A stretch of 64,000 bases of DNA from Bidens hawaiensis (Eukaryota; Streptophyta; Magnoliopsida; Asterales; Asteraceae), in NCBI GenBank assembly GCA_021521415.1, contig JAIQDT010001736.1, positions 372,001 through 436,000 on the forward strand, given 5' to 3'. Numbering within the stretch: the first letter of the stretch is position 1; every line of letters begins with the position of its first letter. The notes under the pieces were generated by a model. The model was not told the origin of the DNA. It ran no database searches and saw only the letters and a program-made list of their open reading frames with translations. Below are positions 10,595 to 21,337 of this stretch, piece by piece. Both the position numbers and the translations under genes were made by a program.

Positions 10595-11631
10595 TACCTA
10601 ACCCAAAATCATCTTGACAATCAGACAGTCATCATAACAAAGGTACATTCTAGGTAAACTTTCAAAGTCAAATTATTCCTTGGAACACCTCATGTGAGCC
10701 TTTCTAAAGTTTCTAAAGCCCAAATGAACAAACATGCATTTCATCGAACACCTCATGTGCACCGTATCTAAGGTCACAATAGACGGCCGGCAATGGCACG
10801 ACAAGACCTCGATTTCCTCTGTTTCTTTCTAAAATTTGAAATAAATTCGTTCAAAGAACTCAGGTGTAACCAGAAAACATTAGCAAACATCTTTTATCAA
10901 AAAGAACATGGGAACAGAGACACAAACATCACAGTTGAAGAGAAAGCTTAAAAACCTCAAAACACAAACCACAACATTAAAAAAAAACAACCCTTAACGC
11001 ACGTGCAAATCACAAACCACACAGCCAACACATCCCACGTGCAAATCACAAACCATACGTCTCCAGTGATGATGACGTAAGTCGCAACTCTTAACGCACA
11101 CAAATCGATCTCTCTTAGACAGGTCGATTAACACAGCCAATACATCCCACTACCGAGCCACCGGGAAATGGAACCCTTACAACGATAGGTGATGAGTACC
11201 ACCGAACCCCTCCGTCACCACACCACCGGCTATCGGCCATCAGGTGACTATGGTGAGAGGCGACAGTAAGAGATTCACTCGAAATCAGCGCCGATGAGAC
11301 CAGTGGAGAGGAAGGTTGAGCCGATAGAACAGAGAGAATGAGAGCGGTGGCGTTGGTGGTGAATCCGGTAGAAAGAGAGAGAGAGAGAGAGATTGATGAC
11401 AGTGGAGATGCAGAATATCAAGACAAAGTAAACAAACCGTGAAAGAGGCATGTGTTAAACCAAGGAGGGTACACCTGTAAACAAATAGCCACGCATTAGA
11501 AAATAGAATTCATAACAAAACAGTATCAACATTAAAGCATACATCACAACTTGTCCAGCATATAGTACAGACAAATAAACAAAAGGTACAACTCTAATGC
11601 ATAAGAAAGTTGTAATTTAATATATATATAA

Positions 11632-11752
11632 ATGTCATATATTAAATTCCCAATTAGTTATGCTTATTTTAGATAAGAAATAAATATATATTAATTAAGT
11701 TCGAATATTCTAAATATGTAAATAATTTAAAACTTGAAATTCTAATAATCAT
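11632..11752. repeat. Tandem duplication, right part
   Basis: Continues the second copy of the 8897-9064 segment after the Helitron insertion, corresponding to 8950-9064. It is about 93-95 percent similar by eye. Confidence 0.8.
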
Positions 11753-11958
11753 GATGGACGATAAAATTTACACAACTAACAATTACTTTAAAGCTTTCAT
11801 CTTTGTTTGGTTGAAAGAGTTTGAAGCTTTAGACTAGGAAAAAAAGTTCCATATTTAAACGCTACTACTGTTTTGGTCAAAAATTACACAAGGATAATCA
11901 AGTAACCAAAATTTTATTGTGAGGTAAGATGCTTGAATATGAAATCGAAATAAGTAAA
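11753..11958. other. Unassigned spacer
   Basis: AT-rich, no ORF or repeat recognised. Confidence 0.4.
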
Positions 11959-12282
11959 TGTTGTGAGTGACACAACGATTTATATCAAGAAAAAAGCCCG
12001 TGATCCTTTGAGGAACTTCGATAAAAACCTTCGAGAGGAAAACTATCCCCTACCTTAGTATTATTCAATGAAAGATGGCGAGTACAACTGTTGGAAGTGT
12101 TTGATCGCTGCTATGAGTATAAAAGTGTGTAGAAAGGTGTGTGTCCGTGTCTTATGCGATCTAAACAACTTCTATATATAGTTACAAGGAAGATAACATG
12201 ACAATAAAGGGAATTAAATGCTCCCGAGAGGAATCTGGAGCGGTTACGAATGGTGTATCTTTGCTATAAACGAGTTGTATCA
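11959..12282 (-). mobile_element. LTR of a further LTR retrotransposon
   Basis: On the minus strand the unit starts TGATACAACTCG directly after a purine tract (GTTGGGGGA, 12283-12291) that acts as a polypurine tract. It has a TATA box (CTATATATAG, near 12172-12181) and ends in ACTCACAACA. Length is about 324 bp. Only the 3' end of the internal region remains beside it, and no matching 5' LTR was found in this window. Superfamily is uncertain. Confidence 0.6.
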
Positions 12283-12500
12283 TCCCCCAACGTCTCTTAT
12301 CTTTAATGGTTTGGCCAAGTCTTCAGCCGAGCATTAATTGTTGAACGTTCCTGCAAGAACAAGTCAAGAGTGAAAGGATAATGATAATTATTAATGAAAC
12401 TTACTAAGGATCTTGTCTGTCTATGATCCTGATGCACCTCAAGGATTTCTCTGAGGATCTTGCCTGTTTGGATCCTTGAAGTTTCTACCCATAACAACTA
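12283..12500 (-). pseudogene. 3' end of internal region of the same LTR element
   Basis: A 64-codon minus-strand frame (12303-12497) ends just before the polypurine tract. No polymerase or gag motif is recognisable, so I cannot say which protein it ends. Confidence 0.35.
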
Positions 12501-13399
12501 CTAGCGTTTGAGAAAAAAATACAAGCTTTTATATTTGAATTTACAAGTTTGGTACTTGAACTTCCATCAAACTTTGTTCATTTATATAAAAGTCACACAT
12601 TTAACCCTTATCCAAAACTAACTACTCACACGACTTTTTAAGAGACCATAATTTTTTCACACGCTAATATTTTTTTTTAATAAATTACATCATAAAAACG
12701 AACATTTTATTCTCTTTAATTTAAGTATGATATTGCTATACTTCTTTAACTTTAAAAAATTAACACATTGTGTGATTACCGGTTAGGATCGGCAATAAGT
12801 CGAGTCAGGCGAGATCGGTTCATGTGTAAGACCAAATTAGGGTCAGAACGAGTCGATACAAAAGGCGTTACTTGTCGGTACGATTTTAAGTCAAAAGGGG
12901 TCAGGTCACAATGTTTCAGATTAGAACAATGTCGGTTCGGAAATGGAATCAGATCAAAACAGGTTGGTTTAAAAAATTATCTATTTGAAATTACTGTATA
13001 TTTCAGCTTTGCTTCTTGAATTTCGCCACCGGTCACACACTCACTGCCTTAGCACAAACTGCATATTCGGGTTATGCATGCCGATACTGATTATGCAGTT
13101 GATGTCAGGTTACACGCCCACTTTGCCACACCGCGTGGGCACCCAACTAGTTTTATTAAAAGCGCTAGCTCTAGATAACAGCTCCAACTTCCAGCCACTA
13201 GTTTTCAGTTAACAACCACCATCTAGATTTTCCAAACATACCCTTCATCGGCATCTACCATTAACCCTCCCTTAAAGATCACCTATGCACACGTTGTGTT
13301 TTACCTACATAATAAAGTAACATTAGATAAAGTTAAAAATCCATTTTACTTGCAAAATATAACCATGATTATAATATGAATACATTTGAGTAGCTAAAC
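12501..13399. other. Unassigned non-coding DNA
   Basis: AT-rich to about 12760, then a stretch (12770-13310) of more balanced composition with two short plus-strand ORFs (12768-13019, 12985-13212). These show no motif and contain repeated GGTCAG/GTCGG-like words. I see nothing assignable. Confidence 0.3.
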
Positions 13400-13622
13400 T
13401 TTTAACTCGATAATCAAAGAGTTTGTATTATGTATGGCTATCCTTTTGTTTTGAATTACAACCGAAAGAAGTACCATTAAAACAGGTAAAGCTTTTACCC
13501 TTACAAGGAAATAAAATAAAATAAACAAGGGTTGCAACGGAAAGAGATTGCTGACATCTAGTTGTTGTAAGAGTTAAAAAGGAAATTCATTTTGTATCTT
13601 TTTGTTATTATTTTATTTTCCA
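13400..13622 (-). mobile_element. 3' LTR of copia element A (Ale-like)
   Basis: Aligns along its length with 33122-33337; shared words include GTTTGTATT, GGCTATCCTTTTG/CGCTATCCTTTTG and GGTTGCAACGG. It is preceded on the minus strand by a purine tract (TTGAGAGGAATGC). At about 220 bp the LTR is short, as in the Ale/Retrofit lineage. Its outer end is mutated (TT for TG). Confidence 0.75.
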
Positions 13623-14912
13623 GCATTCCTCTCAAGTTGAATAGTAGGGTCTCCAATTCTCAACTTATTAAGATAATTGCTGAATATTTTCCCATTGACG
13701 ACCTTGGTTAAAATGTCTGTAAGTTGGTCTTCTGATCGGACGAATGGAAGTTCTATAATACCTGCTTCGAGTTTTTCTTTGATTATGTGCCTATCGACCT
13801 CCACATGCTTTGTACGATCGAGTTGGACATGATTATTTGAAATTTGTATTACGGCTTTGTTGTCACACATTATTCTACTCGCTTCGGTTTGGAGGAAACC
13901 AATTTCTACTGTAAGTTTACGTGTCCATAGAACCTCTGTCACACCTCGTGCAATTATCTGGAATTCCGTTTAAGCACTAGACAATGCTACGTCCTTTTGC
14001 ATTTTTCTTCTCAATGTAACTAAATTTCCACCAAGTAGAGTGAAGTTATATTCCATCTTCTTTGCCTCCTATCAGGTATGCATAAGTATACAATGGAATT
14101 TTCAGGTGTTTAAAATGTTGGAAGAGAACCCCATGGCATGTTGTCCGTTTGAGATATCTAATATTTCTTCGTACTGCTTCCATGTGAGTGTCTTGAGATT
14201 GATGCGTGTTGATGACCCCCACTGCATATGCAATGTCTGGAGGAGCATGAGAGAGATACATTAATTTTACTACCAAGCATTGGTATCTTTCTTTGCCTTC
14301 CATTTCCCCTCTTTTTCCATATAGAGTTTATGATTAACCATCATTGGTGTGTCGGCTGGTTTGGAATCGATCATTCCTATCTCGGCTAAGAGGTCAATGA
14401 TATATGTTTTTACATATAAAAATACCCTTTTTAGATCTTAGTACTTCAATTCCAAGAAAATACTTAAGTCTTTCTAGGTCATTCATTTCAAATTCTTTAA
14501 CAAGTTTGCTTTCATCTTCTTCATATTTTGTCATCGTTCCCTCTAAGGATCATTTCATCAACATATATAATTAAACAAGTTACAAGGATACCTCTATTTT
14601 TAAGGAAATAGGTATGATCCGAATTGCTTTGTCAAAATCCACATCCCTTCATTGCTAGGGTGAATCTTCGAAACCAAGCTATGGGAGATTGTTTTAGCCC
14701 ATAGATAGTTTTTTTAAGCGACAGACTTCCTTCGCTTTGAAATTTTATGTGAACCCTGGTGGGGCCACCATATATACTTATTCTTTCAATTCTCCATGAA
14801 GAAAGGCATTCTTAACATAAAATTGATGAAGATGCCATCATTCATTTGCAGCAATCGAGAAAAGGACCCTATTTGTGTTAATCTTGGCTACCGAAAAGAA
14901 TGTTTCTTTGGA
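13623..14912 (-). pseudogene. Copia element A: reverse transcriptase and RNase H remnants
   Basis: Minus-strand frames, broken by several stops, show in order ETFFSVAKINTNRVLFSIAA (the usual RT entry motif, near 14850-14906), KNAFLHGELKE, IYGLKQSP, RFTLAMKGCGF, then LSHAPPDIAYAVGV. The RNase H end follows, with KHVEVDRHIIKEKLEAGII, close to the C-terminus typical of Ale-type copia polymerases. The YVDD box is not preserved in readable form. The protein stops just before the PPT and 3' LTR. It is inactive. The RT N-terminus and most of the integrase are missing across the Harbinger insertion. Confidence 0.8.
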
Positions 14913-15335
14913 TTCCTTATTTTAGGTGAAAAGACCTTTTTGTGACAAGTTGAAAAGGTCTTATAATTTTTTAAAAGGTGTTTCCAAAAAGTGTTTGGAT
15001 TAACATAAGTCAATATTTATTTTTTAAAAAATGTTTGGTTTAACTTATTGATGTAAAATGACCGAAAAAGACATTTTTTTATAAGTAGATAAGTTAATTT
15101 TAAAGAGTGTTTGAGATCACTTATTTATACCATTATATACCTTCTTTCATCTCTAGCATATTGAAACAGAACTTACAAAATATACATAATAAAATTTGTT
15201 TACATATATTTAAATTTCTTGATTAGACCATAATAATACTACATTCAGAATATTAAAGAAACATCAAAAATGTACAATAATAACAAAATAATGTCATAGT
15301 ACATTTCTCTCTGCGATTCCATTAATTCTTGCGTA

Positions 15336-17230
15336 TTATATAGCATCTCTTATCGCTTCCATAAGCATAAAATCATTACTCATTCGATTTGTAGCTGGAA
15401 CTTTTTCATGATATTCATCACTAGGACCATCTTTTGTGGGATTGTAAGATTCTTGTTGGGCTGTTTCAAATACTTCATCAAACCTACCGGCCTTTCTAAT
15501 AAATTTATGAATAGCCATCGACGCTAACACAATTTCACTTGGTGATCGTATGCGTAATTAACATGCATATATCTCAATAACGCCCACCTAGCTTTCCACA
15601 CTCCAAAAGTTCGTTCAATGATATTTTGCAATGATTAGTGGTAATAGTTAAATGTTTCTTTTGGTATGCGAGGAGCATGCATAGCGCTAGTCTGTGAACG
15701 TCGAAAATCTGGTATATGATAACGAATGTTCACACCTCTGTATTGAGCAAGATACCCTTTAGTATTTGGGTATCCGGTATCAACAACGTAATATTTTTCT
15801 ACAAATAAAAAAAAGTTGTGAGTCGTTTCAAACAAGTATTAAAAACATAAATATAGCTAGGGATGTTCACAGTTCGTTTTGAAACCGTGAAACCGACCAA
15901 ACTAGGGGTGTTCGCGGTCTGCGTTGGACGATTTTAAGGACAAACCATGAACTGAACCGTGGACAATTAAAACCGAACTAAATCAAACCGTTACTAACGC
16001 TTTGGTTTTACGGTTTCAACTTATAGGGTCTTTATAAAAAGTTGAATAGAATATATAAATGAAAAGGCTTTTCAAAATGCATCAAGCAAACCTTCCTTAA
16101 AAATAGCTATCCATATACTTCAAAATGTAGTTTAAATTCATAAGTGAGTTCAATATGCTTGTATACCAAAACCAATTTTATATCAACAGACTGCATATGG
16201 TATAGTCTTAATGTACATTGATAAACAACTAGAATTACAACTAGAATTAGCTTCTATTTTTTTAGTAAATCTAATATACAGATAATAAAATATTCTAATA
16301 TAGAATACATAAAAGAATACTAATATATATTGTATAATCTTACGGTCCGGTCTAGTTTTATATGGCCAGATTCTGGTATATACCATAAACCAAACCATTT
16401 GCTATGGTTTGAAATTATCGAAACCAAACCGTTGGCATTGGTTCGGTTTGGTTCACGGTTTGAGCTAAAAACCGTTCAAATTGGACCGTGAACACCCATA
16501 AATATAGCATTGCTAAAATTACTAACCACCCGTTGGATGTTTTAACTTAAGGTCCGGCCTCTATAAGGTTACATTGAAGATTCTAGTGTCATGTGCAGTC
16601 CCCTCCTATCCGGCCCATAAAAATATAAAGCACATGTTAAAGTCACAAGCCGCCATTATATCTTGTGTGACATATCCCTTTAGACCAATGTGCTTCGGTT
16701 GGTCGTTCAATCGAACCAATGCCCTCACATGTGTCCCGTCAATAACACTAATACAATCCTACAAATACAAAACATAAGATAATTAAAACATTTTTTAAAG
16801 TAACCGAAACATTGAAAACCTTGAACATTGGATAATATAGAGGATTATTTAATATTTGTGTGGGTACATCATCATTATAGTTTGCGGCTGGCTTGATTAT
16901 TTCATCACTTGTCTTAAACAGAGACACTAAAACTTTGTAGAAATGCCTATGAATGGTTTCCCCGGAATGATTAAAATATATTTGAACAGACCTATTCATA
17001 CACCCTTGAGCCAAAGAGATCAAGAAGATTCCGACTGACTCCTCAATAGAAACATTATGGGTTTGTGTCAGTCCATATCTAGTAACAAGATCTACACATA
17101 ACTGTCTAAAAAATGGTACATCTAGTCTAAATATTTCATAACACCTTATAGGATGACCATTTCATATTTCATTAACAAACACGTGCCCTGTGCGGTCCGA
17201 CGTACGACATGGCGTTCGTTCGTTACGCAA
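15336..17230 (-). pseudogene. PIF/Harbinger transposase (DDE_4 family)
   Basis: DDE transposase of the Harbinger superfamily, which would cut and insert the element at TWA targets. Minus-strand exon-like blocks lie at about 17230-16820, 16760-16550, 15800-15600 and 15530-15336. Visible motifs in order are YFNHSGETIHRHFYKVL, ISVIDGTHVRALVR (first catalytic Asp), VTQDIMAACDFNMCF, YYVVDTGYPNTKGYLAQYRG (second Asp), NIIERTFGVWKARW (catalytic Glu) and LASMAIHKFIRKAG. Stops interrupt it: one after NEI in block one, one replacing Trp in the WAGWEG-type motif, and one near 15634. An intron (acceptor TTATTTGTAG before 15800) carries the hAT MITE. All three catalytic residues survive, but the gene is dead. 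Confidence 0.85.
15858..16500. mobile_element. hAT-type MITE
   Basis: A 643-bp element with terminal inverted repeats TAGGGATGTTCAC (left) and TATGGGTGTTCAC (right, complement). It is flanked by perfect 8-bp direct repeats AATATAGC at 15850-15857 and 16501-16508. The 8-bp duplication and TAGGG-type ends are diagnostic of hAT. The GGTTTGGTTCGG-rich subterminal sequence is typical of such MITEs. It has no ORF and sits in an intron of the Harbinger transposase. Confidence 0.9.
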
Positions 17231-17380
17231 GTCCCGAGCTAATATTATACCTTTGACATCTAATGACATAACCTTTTGAGTTCTATATCCTCTTCCACCC
17301 AATATTCTTCACCATCATCATGCAAATGAGAGTCGTCACTATCCATCCTATATAAATATAAAAGATGCAAAAAAATAAGA

Positions 17381-17580
17381 CATTAATGTCAAACGATAAC
17401 ACAAATATAAGAAGTAGAGATAACATATAATGTCAAACGATAACACAAATATAAGTAGAATAACACATAATGTCAAACGATAAAATACATATAAGAAGTA
17501 GAAATAACACATAATGTCAAACGATAATAAAAACATAAAACGTAGAACAAGAACACATAATGTCAAACGATAAGATAGAA
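17381..17580. repeat. Minisatellite, about five ~43-bp units
   Basis: Units contain CATAATGTCAAACGATAA followed by an A-rich tail with ATATAAGAAGTAGA. Period is about 40-45 bp with small indels. It lies between the Myb-like and transposase genes of the Harbinger element and is intergenic or intronic. Confidence 0.85.
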
Positions 17581-18940
17581 TGTAAAACGGCAAATTAGTA
17601 TTCATAAGTAACTTGAGGAACCCCATCTTGGATTCATGGTACATAAAAGCATCACGGTTTTTCTTTTTGATTAAAACACGCAATGCACTTAAATACTCAT
17701 CGGAACCTTCTTCCAAACCGGGAAAAAGTGATGACAATGCTCATGATATCTTCACTTGTTGGGTAGGAGTTATTTGGTGGAAAAGTTTGTGTGCTTTTTG
17801 TTGATAAGACTTTCATTACGCCATCTATGTTTTCCTCCAAAGATGAAGCTTTGCTCTTGGTCGAATGCTTCCTTTTACCCGAACTACTTCCAGCAAAACT
17901 ATGAAACAACATCAACACCTAAACGTATTTCATTATTGTCTCCCTTGCCATCTATGTTTTCTTCACATCGAACACCGCTCATATTGCTATCGTTTTGAAA
18001 TTATAAATGAGTCATAGCTTGATATCCTACAGAAACCGAATCCCGAAACAAAAGGAGTGTAATGCATTTCAAATATTTCCAAATTTGCATCCCTAAATTT
18101 AACAAAGTCTTTATCAAAACCATGAAAAAACATAAACTAAGCACAACTGTATAATACAGTGAAGAAGTCTTTAGCAAAACCATACATTTGAGAATATTCT
18201 TACTAATTACTATACCATGTAATATCAGTTATGTACAAAACCATACAGTTAAAATGGGATCAAACTCTAGGCTAGTGATTTAACTTTATTTTTTTCTTTT
18301 TCTTTTTTAACAAACAAATATGGGCATTTAAATAAACTTAAAAAAGAAGCATTGCAGGTCTGGTGAATATGTATTGTTTCATTTTTGTATATATAATTGT
18401 GGACTTTTGCTTCTGGACAAGGTTTTTACAAGAATCATTATTTTTGTTATCATGTAACTTACTGATTTTTTAATTGTAATCTTGAACCTCACGAGTAACT
18501 TAATGTCGATGAAATTTGTAGGATAGTAGGATTTATCAAGATATAAAGTTAGTCTTGGGTGTGGGTTAGTTTTTTGTTTTAAAAAAAGCGAATAACCCGA
18601 ACCGATTAACCCGAAACCCAATCAAGTTGACCTGATCGGGTTACCTTTATTTTTCATCCCACCACTCAGGAGACACATCGATTAAACTTCTCGTCCCACC
18701 AATCCCCGTTTCATGCCTCATCAAGCGGTCATCAACCTTCCATTTTTTTTCATGGCGTCCCATTTGTTTTTTAATTTGTTTCTCATCAACGGTTATGCCC
18801 GTTTTTTCGTGCATGGTTTGAACTATATTATTCCACCCAATCTTACTACAGTGAGTACCGGGTCTATTCCCTTTTCTAAGTTCAAGCAAGAACATGTCGA
18901 TAAACTCTTGAACGTATCATTACCCCACAAGACTTTTTTT
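17570..18940 (-). pseudogene. Harbinger Myb/SANT-like DNA-binding protein
   Basis: This second PIF/Harbinger protein helps the transposase bind element ends and reach the nucleus. The first block (about 18936-18640) reads GNRPGTHCSKIGWNNIVQTM, then KQIKKQMGRHEKKWKV and a tail near DVSPEWWDEK. This is the Trp-spaced Myb_DNA-bind_3 pattern (W..W..WW). After an apparent intron (18640-17920) a second block gives SGKRKHSTKSKASSLEENID (basic, nuclear-signal-like). A C-terminal part follows, with LEEGSDEYLSALRVLIKKKN and an R/K-rich stretch. It lies upstream of and in the same orientation as the transposase. Frames shift between blocks, so it is probably non-functional. Confidence 0.75.
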
Positions 18941-19524
18941 TGTTTATTGTAGTCTTAAACATAATATATCCATGATTCATAAACAAACACATCCAATATA
19001 CCAAGGCGAACACACATTGGTGAATATAAGAAAACAACTAGAGATGAAAAAAAGAATGAGCAAACAACTAAACATGTGTCATCCGATTCATTAAAATATC
19101 AAGTTTTAACTTAAGTATAGCAAAATAGATCATGAACAACTAAGCTTTTTTACATATGAACATGTGTCACACATATAAGATTATTTGCAACAAACATAAT
19201 ATGCATCTAGTAACACACCATAAACATATAATCTAATAAGACTAATAATTAAAACATCAAACTTTGTCAAATTCCATAAACATAAACCCCAATGCTACTT
19301 AACTTAAATCCAAGACTACTAAAATCACTAAAACACCAAACATGTTTCAACTAAATAACTAGCAAGCGGATTTAAACACCAATTACATGACAATCAAACA
19401 GACTTTAAATCGAATTGTACAAACCTGGTGACCTGTGTTTTTCAAATTGGACACCACCGTGTGTTTTTTCTGATAGAAGGAGATGAGGAAGTCTATATAA
19501 ATAAGGAGATTAGAGGAGTGAATT
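18941..19524. other. Harbinger 5' flank, unassigned
   Basis: AT-rich sequence upstream of the Myb-like gene and presumably its promoter side. Runs such as CTATATAAATAAGG near 19492-19505 could be TATA-like on the plus strand only. No ORF. Confidence 0.35.
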
Positions 19525-20013
19525 TGTAAGTGCATGATTTGTTATTCGTAGCCGATCGAATAAGTTAGAGATAGTCTAGTCTTTATGTTTAATGCAATAT
19601 GGTCATTCGCTATGGATTGTATAGCGAATGAGTCCATTCGTTATAGATTAGGCTATTCGTTAAGTTATGAGCCCATTCGCTATGGATATATAACGAATGG
19701 ATGCTCATTCATTAAGTTAATCCCCATTCTTTATAGAGACATAACGAATAGGAGGTCATTCATGATGGGAATACCCATTCGTTAAGGATGTTTAACGAAT
19801 GGGACCTAGGCCTATAATAGGCAGTTCCTATTCAAAATGAAGTAGAGATCCGTGCCTAAATTATCCAAGTACCGTTACCATGTCGGATTCTCTCTAGATA
19901 TAACTTATTATCCATAATGTATTAACCATTAAAGTACAAATAAAGTATTCATTTAAGTTATCATGTTCTGCAATCGGATCCTGTTCGTATAACGTTAGAG
20001 TAACGTTTTCACA
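19525..20013 (+). mobile_element. LTR 1 of non-coding LTR element C
   Basis: Starts TGTAAGTGCATGATTTG and ends TTTTCACA, immediately before AT and a tRNA-Met-type primer-binding site. It aligns along its full length with 30782-31278. It holds a dense TAACGAAT array (19598-19805), then a TATA-like CTATAATAGG (19812-19821), then the untranslated part. About 489 bp. Confidence 0.85.
19598..19805. repeat. TAACGAAT / TAGCGAAT hairpin array in LTR 1 of element C
   Basis: Inverted pairs of ATTCGTTA/TAACGAAT and ATTCGCTA/TAGCGAAT. The clearest hairpin is CCCATTCGTTA (19774-19784), loop AGGATGTT, complement arm 19793-19803. The array stops about ten bases before a TATA-like box. Confidence 0.85.
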
Positions 20014-20015
20014 AT

Positions 20016-20027
20016 TGGTATCAGAGC
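20016..20027 (+). promoter_or_regulatory. Primer-binding site of element C
   Basis: TGGTATCAGAGC, the perfect complement of the 3' end of plant initiator Met tRNA, two bases after the LTR end. It sets the orientation of element C as plus and the LTR end at 20013. Confidence 0.9.
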
Positions 20028-20256
20028 AGGAATTTCTCTTGATACGTACCAATTTGATATGATTCAAATTTGAGATGATATTTACTCATGTTCTTCAAGG
20101 TTTTGAAACTGTTTGATCAAATTTGGATCCAATCAGTGAATGTTTAATAGAATTGAAGGTTGATTCGTGTTTCTCGATGGAAACTGAATCTTCGTAATGT
20201 AATTTGATAGATCAATGTTTGTTTATGACGAATCCACCATTGATGGCCATGGATGA
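20028..20256 (+). mobile_element. Internal region of element C, left part
   Basis: Non-coding leader between the PBS and the point where element B inserted. It continues at 29047. No gag start is recognisable, so C appears non-autonomous. Confidence 0.6.
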
Positions 20257-21112
20257 TGTCGGTCCCGAATATTGATCGCTCACACTCAAACTTAAGTCAT
20301 AACCCACATAATAAATGTGTCAACAAGAGGGCTAAAGACGGTTGCTATTTTCGGTAAGAAAACTGTTTGTTAACGGCGGAATCAGAAACAAACAGAGTCG
20401 TCGCTTAAGGATTAATAAATGTAACAAACACAAACAATCACTCAAAATATTTCCATTTATAGAAAAGATTCATACAAATGTTAATCGATTAGGGTTTTAC
20501 TTAGAGTGCTGGTGAACAGTTCTCTAGGTAGACTTTACTTAGAGTATTTTCCTAAGAAAATACTCACTAGCAGACTTTAATCTTCTTGACCATAGCAAAC
20601 TTCGCTCGATATGGTCCTACGAGCATACTATTCTTCATGAGTCCCTTCAACCCTTTGTTAGAAGATAACTTATTAATCAAACCATAGTGTGCTGGTAACA
20701 CTGTAGCTTTCTCGGGGTTGAACCTTGCTGGAGAAAGTACTTAAAATATTTCTTGATCACTTTCAACAAGCATGCTCGGACTACTGTTTATTAATCAAAG
20801 CTTGCTAGATCTTCCAAATACTTGGCTTCAGAAGCTTGGTTTAGCCAAGAGTTTGCTAGTTAGCAAACTATGCTCGGCTTGAAGAACACCTTTGCTAGAT
20901 GAAGTGAACCCTACTCGGATGATCACTTAAGAAGACTTCAAGAAGATAATTTTGTCCGATAGGCAAAATACCTTGCTAGGACAAGTAAAACCCTGCTCGG
21001 ATGTCCAAGTATGCTCGGTTTCCATACTTAGCCATTTCTGAGGAGTGTTGAGAAGATTCCAATCTCCCTTAAACTTCTTTATGTCATTTCAAGTCAAATC
21101 TTTGACTCAACA
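20257..21112 (-). mobile_element. 3' LTR of element B
   Basis: Runs from TGTCGGTCCCG to TTTGACTCAACA. It matches 27883-29046 except for a block of about 308 bp present only in the 5' LTR (about 28115-28435). Its sequence is studded with GCTCG/GCTAG words, including the hairpin GTTTGCTAGTTAGCAAAC at 20851-20868. Confidence 0.88.
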
Positions 21113-21126
21113 ATCTCCCCTAGATT
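21113..21126 (-). promoter_or_regulatory. Polypurine tract of element B
   Basis: On the minus strand AATCTAGGGGAGAT lies directly before the LTR start TGTTGAGTCAAAG. It would prime plus-strand DNA synthesis and confirms the minus orientation. Confidence 0.85.
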
Positions 21127-21337
21127 GGAACACCTCAGCTGTCCCAAAACACATCTAAGGTTACTTACACTTAGTCAAAATACACATTAAATCAAAATCA
21201 AATTACATATTACATATCAAATTCAAATGATTACATAGTTGAAAATTTGTCCATTGGACATTTCATAGCAATACCTATTCTAATAGTCATCTTCTTTTTG
21301 CATTGAGGGCAACTTGTCTTCTTCCAACTAGTACCGA

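Larger units (their letters stand above)
9120..11631 (-). mobile_element. Non-autonomous Helitron
   Basis: Read on the minus strand the element ends with a GC hairpin (CCCGCGCAACGTGCGGGG, near 9134-9151) followed after about ten bases by CTAG, then T. That is the canonical Helitron 3' end next to a T. The 5' end abuts an A of the target. It begins TT rather than the usual TC, so it is mutated or my boundary is one base off. No target duplication is produced, as shown by comparison with the uninterrupted copy at 8897-9064. At 2.5 kb it has no Rep/helicase gene and would depend on an autonomous partner. Possible captured exon pieces are listed separately. Confidence 0.8.

Noticed and set aside
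12768..13212. Two overlapping plus-strand ORFs of 75-83 codons
   Set aside because: No recognisable motif, no start context or splice pattern, and no similarity to the neighbouring elements; left unassigned.
17381..17580. Regularly spaced repeats that could suggest a CRISPR-like array
   Set aside because: Units are contiguous and diverged, with no unique spacers; the genome is a plant. It is a minisatellite.
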